From Polytrichum commune (taxonomy: Eukaryota; Streptophyta; Polytrichopsida; Polytrichales; Polytrichaceae): a stretch of 60,000 bases of DNA. Where the stretch lies: positions 16,556,001-16,616,000 of the forward strand of contig OX485803.1 of NCBI GenBank assembly GCA_950295325.1, written 5' to 3'. The notes beneath the pieces were generated by a model. It saw only the letters and a list, made by a program, of their open reading frames with translations. It did not search any database and was not told where the DNA came from. The position numbers and the translations under genes were made by a program. Shown piece by piece: positions 10,971-21,749 of the stretch. Positions within the stretch are counted from its first letter, which is position 1. Each line of letters starts with the position of its first letter.

Positions 10971-13900
10971 AATTTATGTGTCCTTCCCACACAGTCCTGG
11001 AGGAGAAATGGAGGACATTCAAGCAATAAGGGGGTTTGGTTAATTACCAACCCACAATCAAGCATGACATTGGTTTCTCACAAGTAGATCCCGCTTGTTG
11101 GCGGGCATGACATTGAGGAACCACTTTCGGAGCAGTTGCAACAGAGAAAACTGGACATCTGCAGCTCTCAATCCCTCGCAAGAACCTCTGTGAGCCCATG
11201 CGTTCAAATCAAACACAACCTTGAGGTTGGAGGGCCCATAAGACAGGTGCATATTGCCTCAATTTGCATTTTCCATTTACAATGACATTATCAGTAGGTG
11301 CTCACATCCCTCATTTGTAGCTAGTCTCGATTTATATCTCACAGGTTCTCTGTCCTAGTTACACCTCAGTAGGCAAGATTGAGGAGCTCTGAAGCTTGTA
11401 CTAAAGTTACCAGCCACCTTTGTATGGTCAATAATGTTAGGAACAACATTAGAGGGTGCACATCAATTCTTCTTGCAAGCTGCACTTTTCCTGCACTAGG
11501 CTTATTCCCACCATGACCTGAAGGATGTGAGACTGAGACCCGATGACTTAAAATTAGAAACAGAATAGATTTCAACATCTTATCAACAAAGCAGTTTCTC
11601 ATTAGACTTGTGTGTCCTCTCAAAGAGGTGGATCCAAAGCTTAGACTCTTCCAAGTGAAAGAGCTCTGAAGGTTGTATGTCTCATGATTCATGTCAGAAA
11701 ATTTGCCTTGACCAACCTATGCATAACACGTACTCACAACTTGAACATCTATCCAAATGTCGCCAGCAAGAGTAACTACATGATCTCCTAGAAGATTTGT
11801 ATACTGTTTGTGGTCACTCTGATGAATTTGAAACCAATTGTTTGAGTGGTATATGACAAGGCTTGTAGTCAAACCCGGACACCAAAATTCATGATGAGAT
11901 CGGACTATGTGCCCAAAAAGTATAAGCCATTCTAAGTTTGATAGGTAAACACTTGGGAGGGGGCGTATCTGATCACTCAAAAGAGAGAGTCTGTAATTTG
12001 ACCTTTGCATCTGTACTTTGATTTTGCAATCTTTGTGATTTGCAATTGCTAACCAGATAAAGCAATTTCTGATCATATCTGCCGGCCCAAATTGACTGTG
12101 GATGTGGAAGTGCCCACAATAGGGCCCCTAGGGTCTTAAAGTGCAAGCTACCTACTCCAAAAGTCCTTCACCCAAGGACAACGTAGAATTCAAGAACAAC
12201 CTTAAGATTTGAAAGCAACATCTAACATGCCTTACCCTAATCTGGTCATAAAATCTTGAGAAGATACTTCAACTTGGCGGTCATCTTCATAGATAAGGGC
12301 CTATAGCCATTTGGCATCTGAGCTGGCGATCCAGGATTGGAGCAGAGGACTTCCTAGAACATAACCCTTCCTCTGCCCTCAGATCTAAGCCGTAGATCTC
12401 CATGATCTAAGGGCTTAGAGGAGATGCCGTTCTAGTGGTTGTGTCCAGTAACCCCCTTCGGGCCTCCATAATCCTGGGTTGGTTCCTGGATCTCAAGAGT
12501 ATTTGTCCAATCAATAGACTAAACTTCAAGGCTGATTATACTATTAAAAGAAGTTGTAGTGAATCAGAGGTGCATAAATTGATGGGTTTTCTTCAAGATT
12601 GGAAATCCCTTAACCCCTAAAATGTTTTTGGAGCCCGATACATACATATGGTATTTGAAATGGTACAATGTGAATATAGATTGTTATGTGACTTTTTGGT
12701 AGACCATGATAGCTTGTTGTCTTGCAAGGTTGTTCTTCTTGACACGCAGATAGATAGATAAAAACTCCGGTCCTCTTGCGAGGCCGGCGTGAATAAAGTG
12801 TCTGTTCGTCTTGACAATGAGCCAGTGCCCATTGGGCAAAGGAACATTGGTACAAGACTACTCTCCCCTTCCGGGAATAGACACTTTAGTAACCATAAAC
12901 AAGTAAAAGTAGCGCACAGTAGCCATTATGAAGTATTTACATCATTTGTAATGGTCTTGACACGCACACAAAGTAAGTTGAAAAGAGTTTGACAAAGTTT
13001 TTTATGGGATGTGGTATAGAGAGGGAATGCATAATTTGTATGCACATGCTAGAAATATATAAAGGTCACCTTGCCAAGGGAACTCCCCTTGTTGTAGCTA
13101 GGAGGGGCTCACCTCATGACTAAAATATAGACTATACAACCTAACATATATAATCTTATAAGCCTTTGAGATGATGAAATCTAAATACATCCAATATCCA
13201 AGATTTTTGGGATATTAAATTGCCCAATCATTAAAGGTTTTGTTTCTCATGCTTAGTGTCTTGTTACCCCGCTGCTTGGGGTTGTTTGGTTCCATTGCAA
13301 GCATCCAAGATAGTTGCTCATCATTTCTTTATTTAATTTCTTTTTATAAATGAATCATTGTTTAAAAATATCTAAAAACTAGTTAGCAAACTCTCACTTT
13401 GAGATTCTCAAACATTGATTATTATTTGTGCGTCACTATTTCACTTACAAATAAATTTACACTTTATAAAGTGATACTTTTCCAACGAGTTCATTGTATG
13501 GAATAACATGTGGAAAATTAAGAAACAATAAGAGGGTTTCAAAAATTGGTGGTAAATCAATACTACCGGAGTTGAGAGTAAGTTTTAGAAGTGAAATGCG
13601 AGATTTTTTTGTCAAGGGATCCTACCTCATTTTGTCTCATTCTAATCAATGCACCATCCTTCACAACAAATCCCATTTTTTGAAATAAGGATCTCATGTT
13701 AGTGCCACTCTTAGTGGATTTATCAAAACCACATGTGTTGATAACACCCCTTTGCACCAACATCACATTCACTTGCCAACATCAATCATCAAATCGTCTT
13801 GGTATGGTGTTTTTTGAGAATGCCTAAAGGATCATGTTATTCATGAAACATTGAGGCACTTAGCCAAATTCCTCATTTGGAGAAACACACTCTCACATCA

Positions 13901-15010
13901 ATGGAGTTTGATTGCCCACACTTTTTCTTAATATGCCAACAAGCCTTTCGAACTCGATTGCCTCCACTCCAAGTTGCACTACCCTCTCCGAACCCACCTT
14001 GGACCCAAAAGTAAAACTCATTCAAGGCACCTCATCCCCTTAATCTTTCACCCCTCTCCTACCCGTTAGGGTCTCCTAGTCAACAATGGTTCCCCCATTA
14101 GCAGACCAAAACAACAATTTAGTCTACACACCCATGCGTCCCTCCTCATGGGATTATACCACTCACACATGCAATGGGCCACAACCCACCTTGGAGCACA
14201 CTACAAGGATCTCATAGTTAAACCAATGGACCATGTTACTCAAGGGTTAAGGTCATTGCAATTATCCTTGATACCACGTTAAAATGAGCATACTACGTCC
14301 ACTTTCATTACGCTTTCTGCGTGAAGTGACTTGTGTTCGTTTTGTTTGAAGTTCTTGCGTCTTAACGCTAACAATGTCAAAGTATTGCCTACTTAGAAAG
14401 GATGCAAAGAACGATGCCATCGACCACCCAAACCTGAATATAATTTCTTGCCAAAATTGATGAGAACTCATACACGAAGTAGCAAAGTTTGGAGCAAGAT
14501 ATTAAAAAATAAATACTCTTTGTACTATATGCAGTGGGTTCAGTGACTTGTATGCCCAAACCCCCTTCCTCTACATGCTTCAACTTACCTATGAGAATAC
14601 ATTGTGATTGCCTCGATCCACAAAATCTAATGCCAAGATGCCGAACTGCAAAAATAAACAATGCCATGGCAAGTGCTAATATGCTCGTCATACACATGAA
14701 GCAAAGTAAAGCCACATACCATTTTAGAGTTGGTTATCTCTCAAAGTTTGCCTAACAATCAACATTCTCTCCACTGCTTGCTTCTGCTGCGTCATGGGTT
14801 TAGGGTTTAGGAAGGCTGGGGTTTGGCAACCGTCGTCACCTTCCTCCTCCTCCTCGGTGCTCCTTATCTTGTGTTCGATCTGGCAGATATTAACATCAAC
14901 AAGTATATATTCTTTTGCATTCTTCTTCTTTTGACTCAATGCATTCTTTTGCCTAACTTACAAACAACAGCTTGTATCTGTACGTTCAACTTTGTTACTT
15001 GTCTTTCGAA
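10971..15010. other. Gene-poor stretch downstream of the RING gene
   Basis: The first few hundred bases presumably hold the 3' UTR of the RING gene (an AATAAG-type signal lies near 11023), although no poly(A) site is certain. Beyond that I see only short frames without domains on either strand. A plant telo-box-like GGGTTTAGGGTTTAGG occurs near 14798. No RNA gene or clear mobile element was recognised. Confidence 0.45.
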
Positions 15011-15310
15011 TCTGGCTCAGATGAGGCTCCCAATTTTGGAAAACGAGTAAGAGCTCAATCGGTGGATGAGAGATAGACTATCTTGTACAGAAACGACAAC
15101 TTGTCTTGCAATTCTGGCTCAGATGAGGCTCCCAATTTTGGAAAACGAGTAAGAGCTCAATCGGTGGATAAGAGATAGACTATTTTGTACAGAAACGACA
15201 ACTTGTCTTGCAATTCTGGCTCACATGAGGCTTGCACTTTTGGAAAAACAAACAAGGTGGCCCTACTGAAAGTTTAATCGGTCGATGAGGGAAAGACTAT
15301 CTCAAACGTG
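15010..15310 (+). repeat. Tandem repeat, ~102-bp unit, three copies
   Basis: The landmark TCTGGCTCAGATGAGGCT followed by CCCAATTTTGGAAAACGAG starts near 15011 and again near 15112; a diverged third copy (CTGGCTCACATGAGGCTTGC) starts near 15215. Copies one and two are nearly identical, indicating a recent duplication. The array is non-coding. Confidence 0.75.
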
Positions 15311-15311
15311 C

Positions 15312-16060
15312 ATCTCCACGATTTTGAAGTGTGGTTAAAAATTCTGACAACAGCAGGCAGCACATGACTATAAAAATTTCACAGAGAGGACTCTGGATCT
15401 TTTATTATGATTGTTCTTCTGTCCTGCGAAGTACCCCACAGCAGCTTATGTGTGATCATCATCGTTTTAAGTCCACAACCCATGTATGAGTGGACTCTGG
15501 TTGAATTTGGGGTCTTTGTGGACCACCACAAGTGAATGGAAGGCTTGTCAGTGGAGAACAGGTTGCAAACTGATAGATTTCCCAGAAATGAAGAACATGC
15601 TTGCCTCCGCAAGCACCAAAACACTTGAGCATACCACAATGCATGGAACTCTCTACCTGTGGATGGACTATCTCCATTGTGCATGCCACACGATCCTTTA
15701 GTGTGGTTAAAAATCCAACGACAGTAGGCAGCCTATGACTACAAAAATTTCATATGGAGGAGTTTGTATCTTTTATTATGGGTGTTTTTCTGTTGTGCGA
15801 AGCAACCTGCGGCTAATGTGCAAAGATCATCGTTTTTAAGCCTATGCCATGTTATGTGTGGACTCTGGTTGTATTCAAGGTCTCTGTGGACCAACACAGG
15901 CAAAGGGAATGCTTGTCAGTGGAGAACCGGTTGCAAAATGATAGATTTCCCACAGTATGAAAACTTGTTTACACGCACACACCAACATACTTGAGCGTAC
16001 CTCAATGCGTGGAACTCTCTACCTTCGGATTGAACAACCTCAAAATTTCCACTGTGTTGT
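15312..16060 (+). repeat. Tandem duplication of ~370 bp
   Basis: GTGTGGTTAAAAA at 15330 recurs at 15701. The order of landmarks is then the same in both units: a CAxGCAGGCAG string, ATCTTTTATTATG, ATCATCGTTTT, TGTGGACTCTGGTTG-like, GCTTGTCAGTGGAGAAC, GATAGATTTCCCA and GGAACTCTCTACCT. Short open frames inside are not conserved between units, so it is best treated as non-coding repeat lying just before the UFSP2 exons. Confidence 0.75.
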
Positions 16061-16340
16061 GCAGTGAGTTACTTCTATAGGGCTTCCCATTCTTTTTATA
16101 GATTGTACATATGAAGGGTGGAGCCTTTGGTTTTGAAACAGTCGCCTTCACAAAGTTTGCAGCAGTGACTCTAAATTTTCTGTTTCTGATGTCTAATTTG
16201 ATAAGGACTTTGTGGTGGTCACTTTATGAAGAATGTTGTTGGGCACAGATCTTTCTTAAATTTTGTCAAAACCCAATTAGTCAGGGTTTAGGGTTTAATG
16301 TCTGCTCCGCTCCTCACACGCCAACACTAACCTTTGCCAG

Positions 16341-16698
16341 GGAAATTCATGAAACACTAGTTTACATTGGCGACAAGGATGCTTCTTTCATTGGCTCGCA
16401 GGGATGGATTGGTGCAATCGAACTGAGTTTTGTTTTAGACAAACTACTTGGTGTACGTAAGCCCAAGATGTATAATTTGGTTCATGAAATTTGGTGAAGT
16501 TTTCTAATTACAAATGGTCATCAAAGCATAAAGATCATGTTTTCTGTTTGGAGCATGTAGGGAGATGCTGAATTACCTTTTGTGAATGCTTGCAGATATC
16601 TTGTAAAGTGCTCGATGTGCGGAGTGGAGCTGATCTTCCTGGTAAATGTAGAGAATTAGCTCTCCATTTCAACACTCAGGGTACACCCATTCTGATTG
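16341..16698 (+). pseudogene. UFSP2: UFSP2 (Ufm1-specific protease 2) fragment, two internal exons
   Basis: Exon 16341-16452 encodes [16 protein letters not shown] and then [21 protein letters not shown]. After a GTACGT...GCAG intron, exon 16596-16698 encodes [15 protein letters not shown] and then [20 protein letters not shown], ending at a GTAAGG donor. These segments match the conserved region of plant UFSP2, which matures Ufm1 and removes it from targets. Intron phases agree (phase 0 between the exons). Neither the preceding exon with the catalytic Cys nor the following one with the catalytic Asp-Pro-His is found in the window. The next donor leads into repeat DNA and then a transposable element. 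It is therefore a gene fragment, either captured or truncated by insertions. Exon identity is strong; pseudogene status is inferred. Confidence 0.8.
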
Positions 16699-17031
16699 GT
16701 AAGGCTTTTCCATTCCCTTCCTTCTTTATAGGGTTGGTAAGCTTAATCCCATTTTAAACTAGAGCTCAAGTTGAGAGCTTGAACTTGGCATTTGCGGGAG
16801 TTGGATGCTTGCACTTGACAAGCTTTCATCCAACGCTCAAACTATTGAGAGCTTGACCGATCTTCAAGCTCTCATTAATTTGAGGCAATCGTAAAGTCCC
16901 TATCAAGGGGGAAGTATACTAGAAATATGACCAATCATGACAAGCCAAAGAATGCTCAAAAGCAAAAATGAAAGCTTGAGTTCTCAAAAATTCCTAAGCC
17001 TAAGCCTACCTCATGCAGGTAGCTTAGTACT

Positions 17032-17147
17032 AGAGAAGCTGCAGGGTAGTGCCGATTCGGTAGTATGGTGAGGTCACTGGCGAGCCCGTAGGGCGAGCCA
17101 GCTGGCCGAACCATACTGCCGAATCGGCACTACCCTGCAGCTTCTCT
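17032..17147. repeat. Large palindrome abutting the Crypton-like element
   Basis: A 38-nt arm at 17032-17069 (AGAGAAGCTGCAGGGTAGTG onwards) is matched by its reverse complement at 17110-17147 with a single mismatch; the loop is 40 nt. The core motif GCCGATTCGG/CCGAATCGGC recurs near the other end of the adjacent element (20105-20175). The palindrome ends two bases before the left terminal inverted repeat, so it may be part of the element's end structure or a separate foldback insertion. Confidence 0.85.
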
Positions 17148-17149
17148 GG

Positions 17150-17176
17150 CGTTAAAGGACCGTATGTCAAATTCGG
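17150..17176 (+). repeat. Left terminal inverted repeat of the Crypton-like element
   Basis: It reads CGTTAAAGGACCGTATGTCA followed by AATTCGG. It is the reverse complement of 20199-20225 except for one base (position 20 of the repeat). It also forms a stem-loop with the next 12 bases. Confidence 0.85.
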
Positions 17177-17302
17177 ACATACGGTCGAGACCGTATCTCT
17201 ACGGAAACCATATACCTCCTCCGAACTTTCATCGACGTCACCGTGAAGCAGTTTTACTTCCATTTCAATTTCTTTTTGCTTGTTTTGTGCCGATTGACAG
17301 CA

Positions 17303-19445
17303 ATGACATCAATTGATCATGTTCCGTTGAAGGATGTGTCCAATTCCTTGGCAATTACACCTGTGATTTCGGCGTTGGATGCGGGGGACAACGGTGCATC
17401 GCCAAGTACATCTCTAATTTTGGAGTCAGAGAGTGTGAACAACGGTTTACTTCGCAAACCAACGGAGGAGCTTCCAACAACAGAAACTATTGTTTCTAAA
17501 CCTGTTTCACATGATCCGTGTGGTTTCTGGCGCATTTATGGTGATCTTGACGGTGTTAGAGAGATTGATCCTGGCGAGGATCTTGCTTGGCTCGTTGACG
17601 GGGAAGATTATCTTGAAGTCGCTGATATCTTAGGAGGCGAGGCAGACGTTTTTGAGATTTTTGAGCCTGCAGCTGATGCGAATCTGGTCGATGTTCCTGA
17701 GCCAACTTCTGATGCCGCTTTGGAGTATCTTCGAAAAGGTTTTAGGCAGCTTGAAAAGGAGGAGGTTAATATAGTTGCCAAGGGTGGTCACAGGAAGTCT
17801 GCGTATCTCGACAATTGGGCTCGTAATCGATTCAATGACTGGCGGATCAATTCTGGCATTACCAGCCAAGATACTATTGAAGACATGTTTGAGAATTCAT
17901 GCGCCTTACTGAACGAACAACTGTCAACATTTTTTCTTCAAGTCCAACGTAGAGATGGGAAACTCTACCCTGGTGAAACGCTTGTCGGACTACTGCGGGT
18001 GATTGGCCGAATCATCCGAGCCAGATGTTGCCAGAGAAGTGTGGAGACTTCCAAACCTGAGGAGGAGTTTTACATTTTGGAGGATCCTTGGTTCATGAAA
18101 GCATGTGTTGCATGCACTACATCAGCACGACATTCTGGAATGGCCGGTGTAGGACGTAAGCGGAGGGTTACTGCAGCGCTCACTCCTGAGCAAGATGCTG
18201 TGATCTTGGCCCATGCTTTTATGTCCAAATCGGACAGGCGTGGTTGTCAACTCCGACTAGCCTTCTATGTTAGTGTGAATTTTTGTGTGAGAGCTCAACA
18301 AGAATTGTATAATCTGTGTGATATCGACTTTGAGTTTTCTGAAGATCGCTTTGGCAGATTCGTTCGGTTTGACGAGAGATCATCTAAGAACCATAAGATT
18401 GATCTAAAGCATTGTCAGCCTGAGAAACTTCGGCATCCAGTTACGTGCTACCTGCCAGATGTGGTTCTTACTTTTGATACGTACTTTGCGCACCTCCCTA
18501 AGTGGCTTCCTAATGAACCAGGGCCTCATCCGTTGTTCCTGCGACCAATAGATGGCATCCTACGTGATCCTGGGGTTGTAAGTAGTTCAATTCCATGTTT
18601 CTGGCTTTTTGTTTTAAGATCCAGTTCGGTGGTTTGGTAGATCCAGTTCGCTAGGATTTTTTCTCTTCCTAACCGGTAGGTGATTTGGTATATGAATCGG
18701 TCGTTTTCCTTCATGCGCTGATTTTACTCCTTGGCTGTGTTTGAAGTGGTACTCCAAATCTCGAGTTGGAATAAAAAGCATTTCAAAGTGGCTCAAGCAG
18801 ATGGTGCAAGACATTCCGGGTTGTGATGTTGGATGCTTCTCCAATAAGACTGCTCGAGTTACCACTGTTAGCCGCTTGAATGCTATGGGAGTGCCAACCG
18901 AAATAGGAATGAAGCTTACTGGTCACAATTCTCGAGAAGGTTATATACGTTACAGTACAGACGAAGATGGAATAGAAATGCATGCTCTCCAGAATATAGC
19001 CAGTGCGGTGTCTGGCACCGGTGGTGATATCTCTTGGCATCAAGCTCTCAATTATGAGCGGCGAAGATTTTACGAATATCAGAATAAGCAACCCCAGTCG
19101 ATTCTGCCTTCACCATCGGTTTCTTCTTCGATCTGTGATGTTAGAGATGGATCCGAAATTGTTAACGCCCAGGATCGTGCAATGATTGCTCAACTTGTTT
19201 CTGCACCTGATGTGAACTGCAAGCGGATGATTGAGGAGGACGATTGGTGGTCTAATTCCGATGTTCAGCAAGAGATTGAAGCTCTGATTACTTCCAAGAA
19301 GCAGGCAGTTGAAATTTCCCGTGTTAACAACATCGGTAATGTTAGCAACGTATTCCATGGGAATATCAGTAATTGTACCATTCAGCTGAGTATTCCAGAT
19401 GCAGCGTCAACATCAGCGTTTTTTAACTCTTTGAAGAACCAGTAA
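17303..19445 (+). CDS. Tyrosine recombinase/transposase, Crypton/DUF3504 type (two exons)
   Basis: The coding sequence joins 17303-18577 and 18747-19445 (657 aa). The 169-nt intron has GTAAGT and TTTGAAG ends, is phase 0, and its removal restores the conserved DPG-VWYSKSRVG junction. The start is the first in-frame ATG. Residues ~165-260 hold the core-binding segment (NWARNRFNDWR, then FFLQVQRRDGKLYPGETL), typical of DUF3504/QRICH1-ZMYM-like proteins. The catalytic set is R330 (FCVRAQQELYNL), K459-x2-R462 (SNKTARVTTVS), H485 in TGHNSREGY and nucleophile Y494 (IRYS). The usual HxxR appears as KxxR, a substitution tolerated in some tyrosine recombinases. The C-terminal NCTIQLSI segment also recalls Crypton tails. 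No stops or frameshifts break the frame, so it could be active. Predicted role: cut and rejoin of the host element through a phosphotyrosine intermediate. Confidence 0.82.
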
Positions 19446-20198
19446 TAACGATTCGAAGCAGTGATCGATAGATTTAGTGAGATCGATTCGAAGCAATGAT
19501 TGACTAAGTGAGATCGATTGTGTGAAAAAACATTGATAGATTTAGTGAGAACGATTCAAAACTATGATAGATTTAGTAAGAACGATTCCAAATTGTGAAT
19601 GATTCGAAGCAGCCGAGGTTTTTACATGCAGCCTTGAGTTCAGTAATTGTGGATTGAGAAGCCTCTTTGAGTTCAGTAATTGTGATCGCATGATTGGATG
19701 GTGGATGCTTTCATTGTTAGAGGTTTTGGTTTTGATTGATGATTGATGACACGAGATGGATACTAAGTGAACGTTGAATGAACCAATCTTGCTGCCAAGA
19801 ACCGATTTGCAAGACAGTACACTCTGTTTTTTAATCACTCACTTATATTTGATGTTGTGTAAACGTGAGTTCTGAGTATACTGGACATTTCTTCACCATC
19901 AGTGTAACACACAACAAGAATTGAATGAACATTAGTCATAAGGAAACCACAATTAATATCAACAATCAAAGGAAAAGCCTACAGTCAGTACATTTCCATC
20001 GGGTACGTAGTACTGTCTCATGCGCGGGAAGCTCGTCAAATTCAAATGGCATTTATATACGATATACGGAATACGGTTTACAAAATACGGTTTACAAAAT
20101 ACGATCACCGAATCGGCAGGCCTGGCCGATTATGACTGGCAGAATCGGTAGTCCACCTCAGCTGCCGATTCTACCCAAAAAAAGGGCTAAAAAATTGG

Positions 20199-20225
20199 CC
20201 GAATTGGACATACGGTCCTTTAACG
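20199..20225 (-). repeat. Right terminal inverted repeat of the Crypton-like element
   Basis: It reads CCGAATTGGACATACGGTCC then TTTAACG, matching the left end at 26 of 27 positions. Just inside it are four partial copies of GCCGATTC/GAATCGGC (20105-20175) and a 17-bp duplication of ATACGGTTTACAAA (about 20065-20100). Confidence 0.85.
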
Positions 20226-21006
20226 TTATTTGATTGAGAGCTTGTTGTAGCTGTTCCACATGGGATCCATGAAAGCGTCATTAAAGCATTGTAAGCACAG
20301 TCAAAAGTTCAAGCTCTCAAAGTTGAAAGCTCAATTGTGAAGTGGGTTTGAGTGAACAAGTATTTGTAAGAGGCACCCTGCCAATGAGATGGTCATTTTT
20401 TTCAAGTTCTCAACCTTTGATCTTTGAACCTCTCTTAACGGTGAAGTTTCATGGAGCAAACCAGGCACCATGGTCCAAAGTACTCTTTTGGCTCCATGAG
20501 TGAATACGTGGTCATTAAGGTTCATTATGTGGACTTACATAAGGTTGTGGCAGAAAAAAATTCTTCTTTTTTACCTACAATCATTTCTGTCATCCCCTTG
20601 GCCACCAAAAGTGTGTTTTGTTTGATAATTTGTTTGCAATGCATGTGAAGAGGCTCTAACTTTAAGGGAGTTGAAGTTTGAGAGCTCATTGCGGTTTGAG
20701 TTGCGGTATGGCACAGTCACAAAGCATACCAGGTAATGAAACATAGACTCACAAACACTTTGGTAGCTTTTATGTCTGTGTGTTATAGTGCCCAAAAAGA
20801 TTTTGGGCACAGTCGATCAATATCCTAGTGATTCTAAATCCAAGCACTTATGATGTGATTGTGATTGTAAGCGGTAAATTTTGTTTATAACCTTCATTTC
20901 GGTTGAGTTCATATTAGGCACCTCTAATTTTTAAGTATCGCAACACAAGAATGTACACTAGAGGGGATATGATATGTTTGGTTTATAAGTACTCTATGTT
21001 AAGATT
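20226..21006. other. Repeat-like non-coding flank of the Crypton-like element
   Basis: GAGCTT/AAGCTC strings (20236, 20313, 20685) resemble those at 16760-16975 on the other side of the element, consistent with the element having inserted in an older repeat. I see no gene and no continuation of the UFSP2 exons. Confidence 0.4.
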
Positions 21007-21747
21007 TTGTGGTATTTTATGTGTTTTGGATATGTAGTGATGGTAAGAAATACAAGTGATGGCGAAGAGGTGGCACAGATTGAAGAAACTTTGGAGGAGG
21101 CCGTTGAGAAGCAAGATTGGGTTAATCTTGTGAATGAAGAAGTGCCTTTCAGTTGCCTTGTAAAAGCAAGAGGAAATAAGTGCCCATAGGGGCCATTCAA
21201 ATATAGATTTCATTTGAATGATCATATGAGGAAAACCCATCTTATGGTCCTTCATAAAATTAAGCCGGGGCCGAAGAAAGATAAAAAAAAATACACAAGG
21301 GTGGTGAATGCAAAAGCTATGAAATTAAAGGTGATGACAAACTCATTCAAGAGGGCGAGAAAAGAATTTTGGAAGAAATCGAAGCAATGGGAGAGAAGAA
21401 CAATTGTCACATGGGAAAAATTGAAGGCAAAAAACAAGGAGCTCCAACGTGTGGGTTCATATCCTCCACTCTTAACTCTTATAAAAAAATCTCAAAAGCT
21501 TGAAGAGCTTTTGGGAATAGTGTTCTTAGGTAAGGGTGTAATCGATGTAAGTAAATTTGAAAAATTGCACAATTCTCAAATTTTGGCTACGTTGATTATT
21601 GAATGCCCTACTTCTACCAAGAGAATTACAAAGGTTATGAGGAGTTCATGGTCATCTATAGATTGGGAAGCAAATGAAAATACAAGGAAGAAAATGGTGG
21701 AGCCGATTTTGGAATGGCAATGTGCAAAGTCTTTTGTAAATATGTAA
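21007..21747 (+). pseudogene. C2H2 zinc-finger-like hypothetical ORF with internal stop
   Basis: One frame runs through 21007-21747 broken only by TAG at 21187-21189. Around the stop the sequence reads CLVKARGNKCP-stop-GPFKYRFHLNDHMRKTH, which resembles a C2H2 finger (Cys pair, Phe, Leu, then His-x4-His). Downstream is a basic helical part (KPGPKKDKKKYTRVV, RARKEFWKKSKQWERR) and a C terminus ending WQCAKSFVNM. I do not recognise the family. It lies beside a MULE-type element and is probably repeat-derived. It may be a decayed gene or one whose intron I cannot see. Confidence 0.4.
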
Positions 21748-21749
21748 GT

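Larger units (their letters stand above)
17150..20225 (+). mobile_element. Crypton-like tyrosine-recombinase element with terminal inverted repeats
   Basis: The 3,076-bp unit is delimited by 27-nt terminal inverted repeats (17150-17176 and 20199-20225) that match at 26 of 27 positions and begin CGTTAAAGGACCGTATGTC. Inside the left end GACCGTATGTC pairs with GACATACGGTC (17158-17188) as a small hairpin. The motif ACCGTAT recurs several times close to both ends (17189; as reverse complement ATACGG at 20060-20100), suggesting subterminal binding sites. The only gene is a two-exon tyrosine recombinase. No convincing target-site duplication is visible (flanks TCTCTGG and TTATTTG). Classical Cryptons use this recombinase but usually lack inverted-repeat ends, so the combination is unusual. 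It is flanked on both sides by repeat DNA rich in GAGCTT/AAGCTC strings, suggesting insertion into an older element. Confidence 0.75.

Noticed and set aside
16111-16340. Upstream part of the 16111-16497 open frame as coding sequence of UFSP2
   Set aside because: It does not resemble UFSP2 and precedes a good AG acceptor at 16340; the match starts exactly after that acceptor.
17243-17302. Longer N terminus of the recombinase starting at a GTG (hydrophobic FYFHFNFFLLVLC)
   Set aside because: There is no in-frame ATG before 17303, and the hydrophobic text is T-rich sequence before an AG, resembling an intron end or leader rather than a signal peptide.
18578-18640. Recombinase ending at 18640 as a complete 464-codon protein
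   Set aside because: The tail after DPGV reads through a GTAAGT donor and would lack all box-II residues; splicing restores the family pattern.
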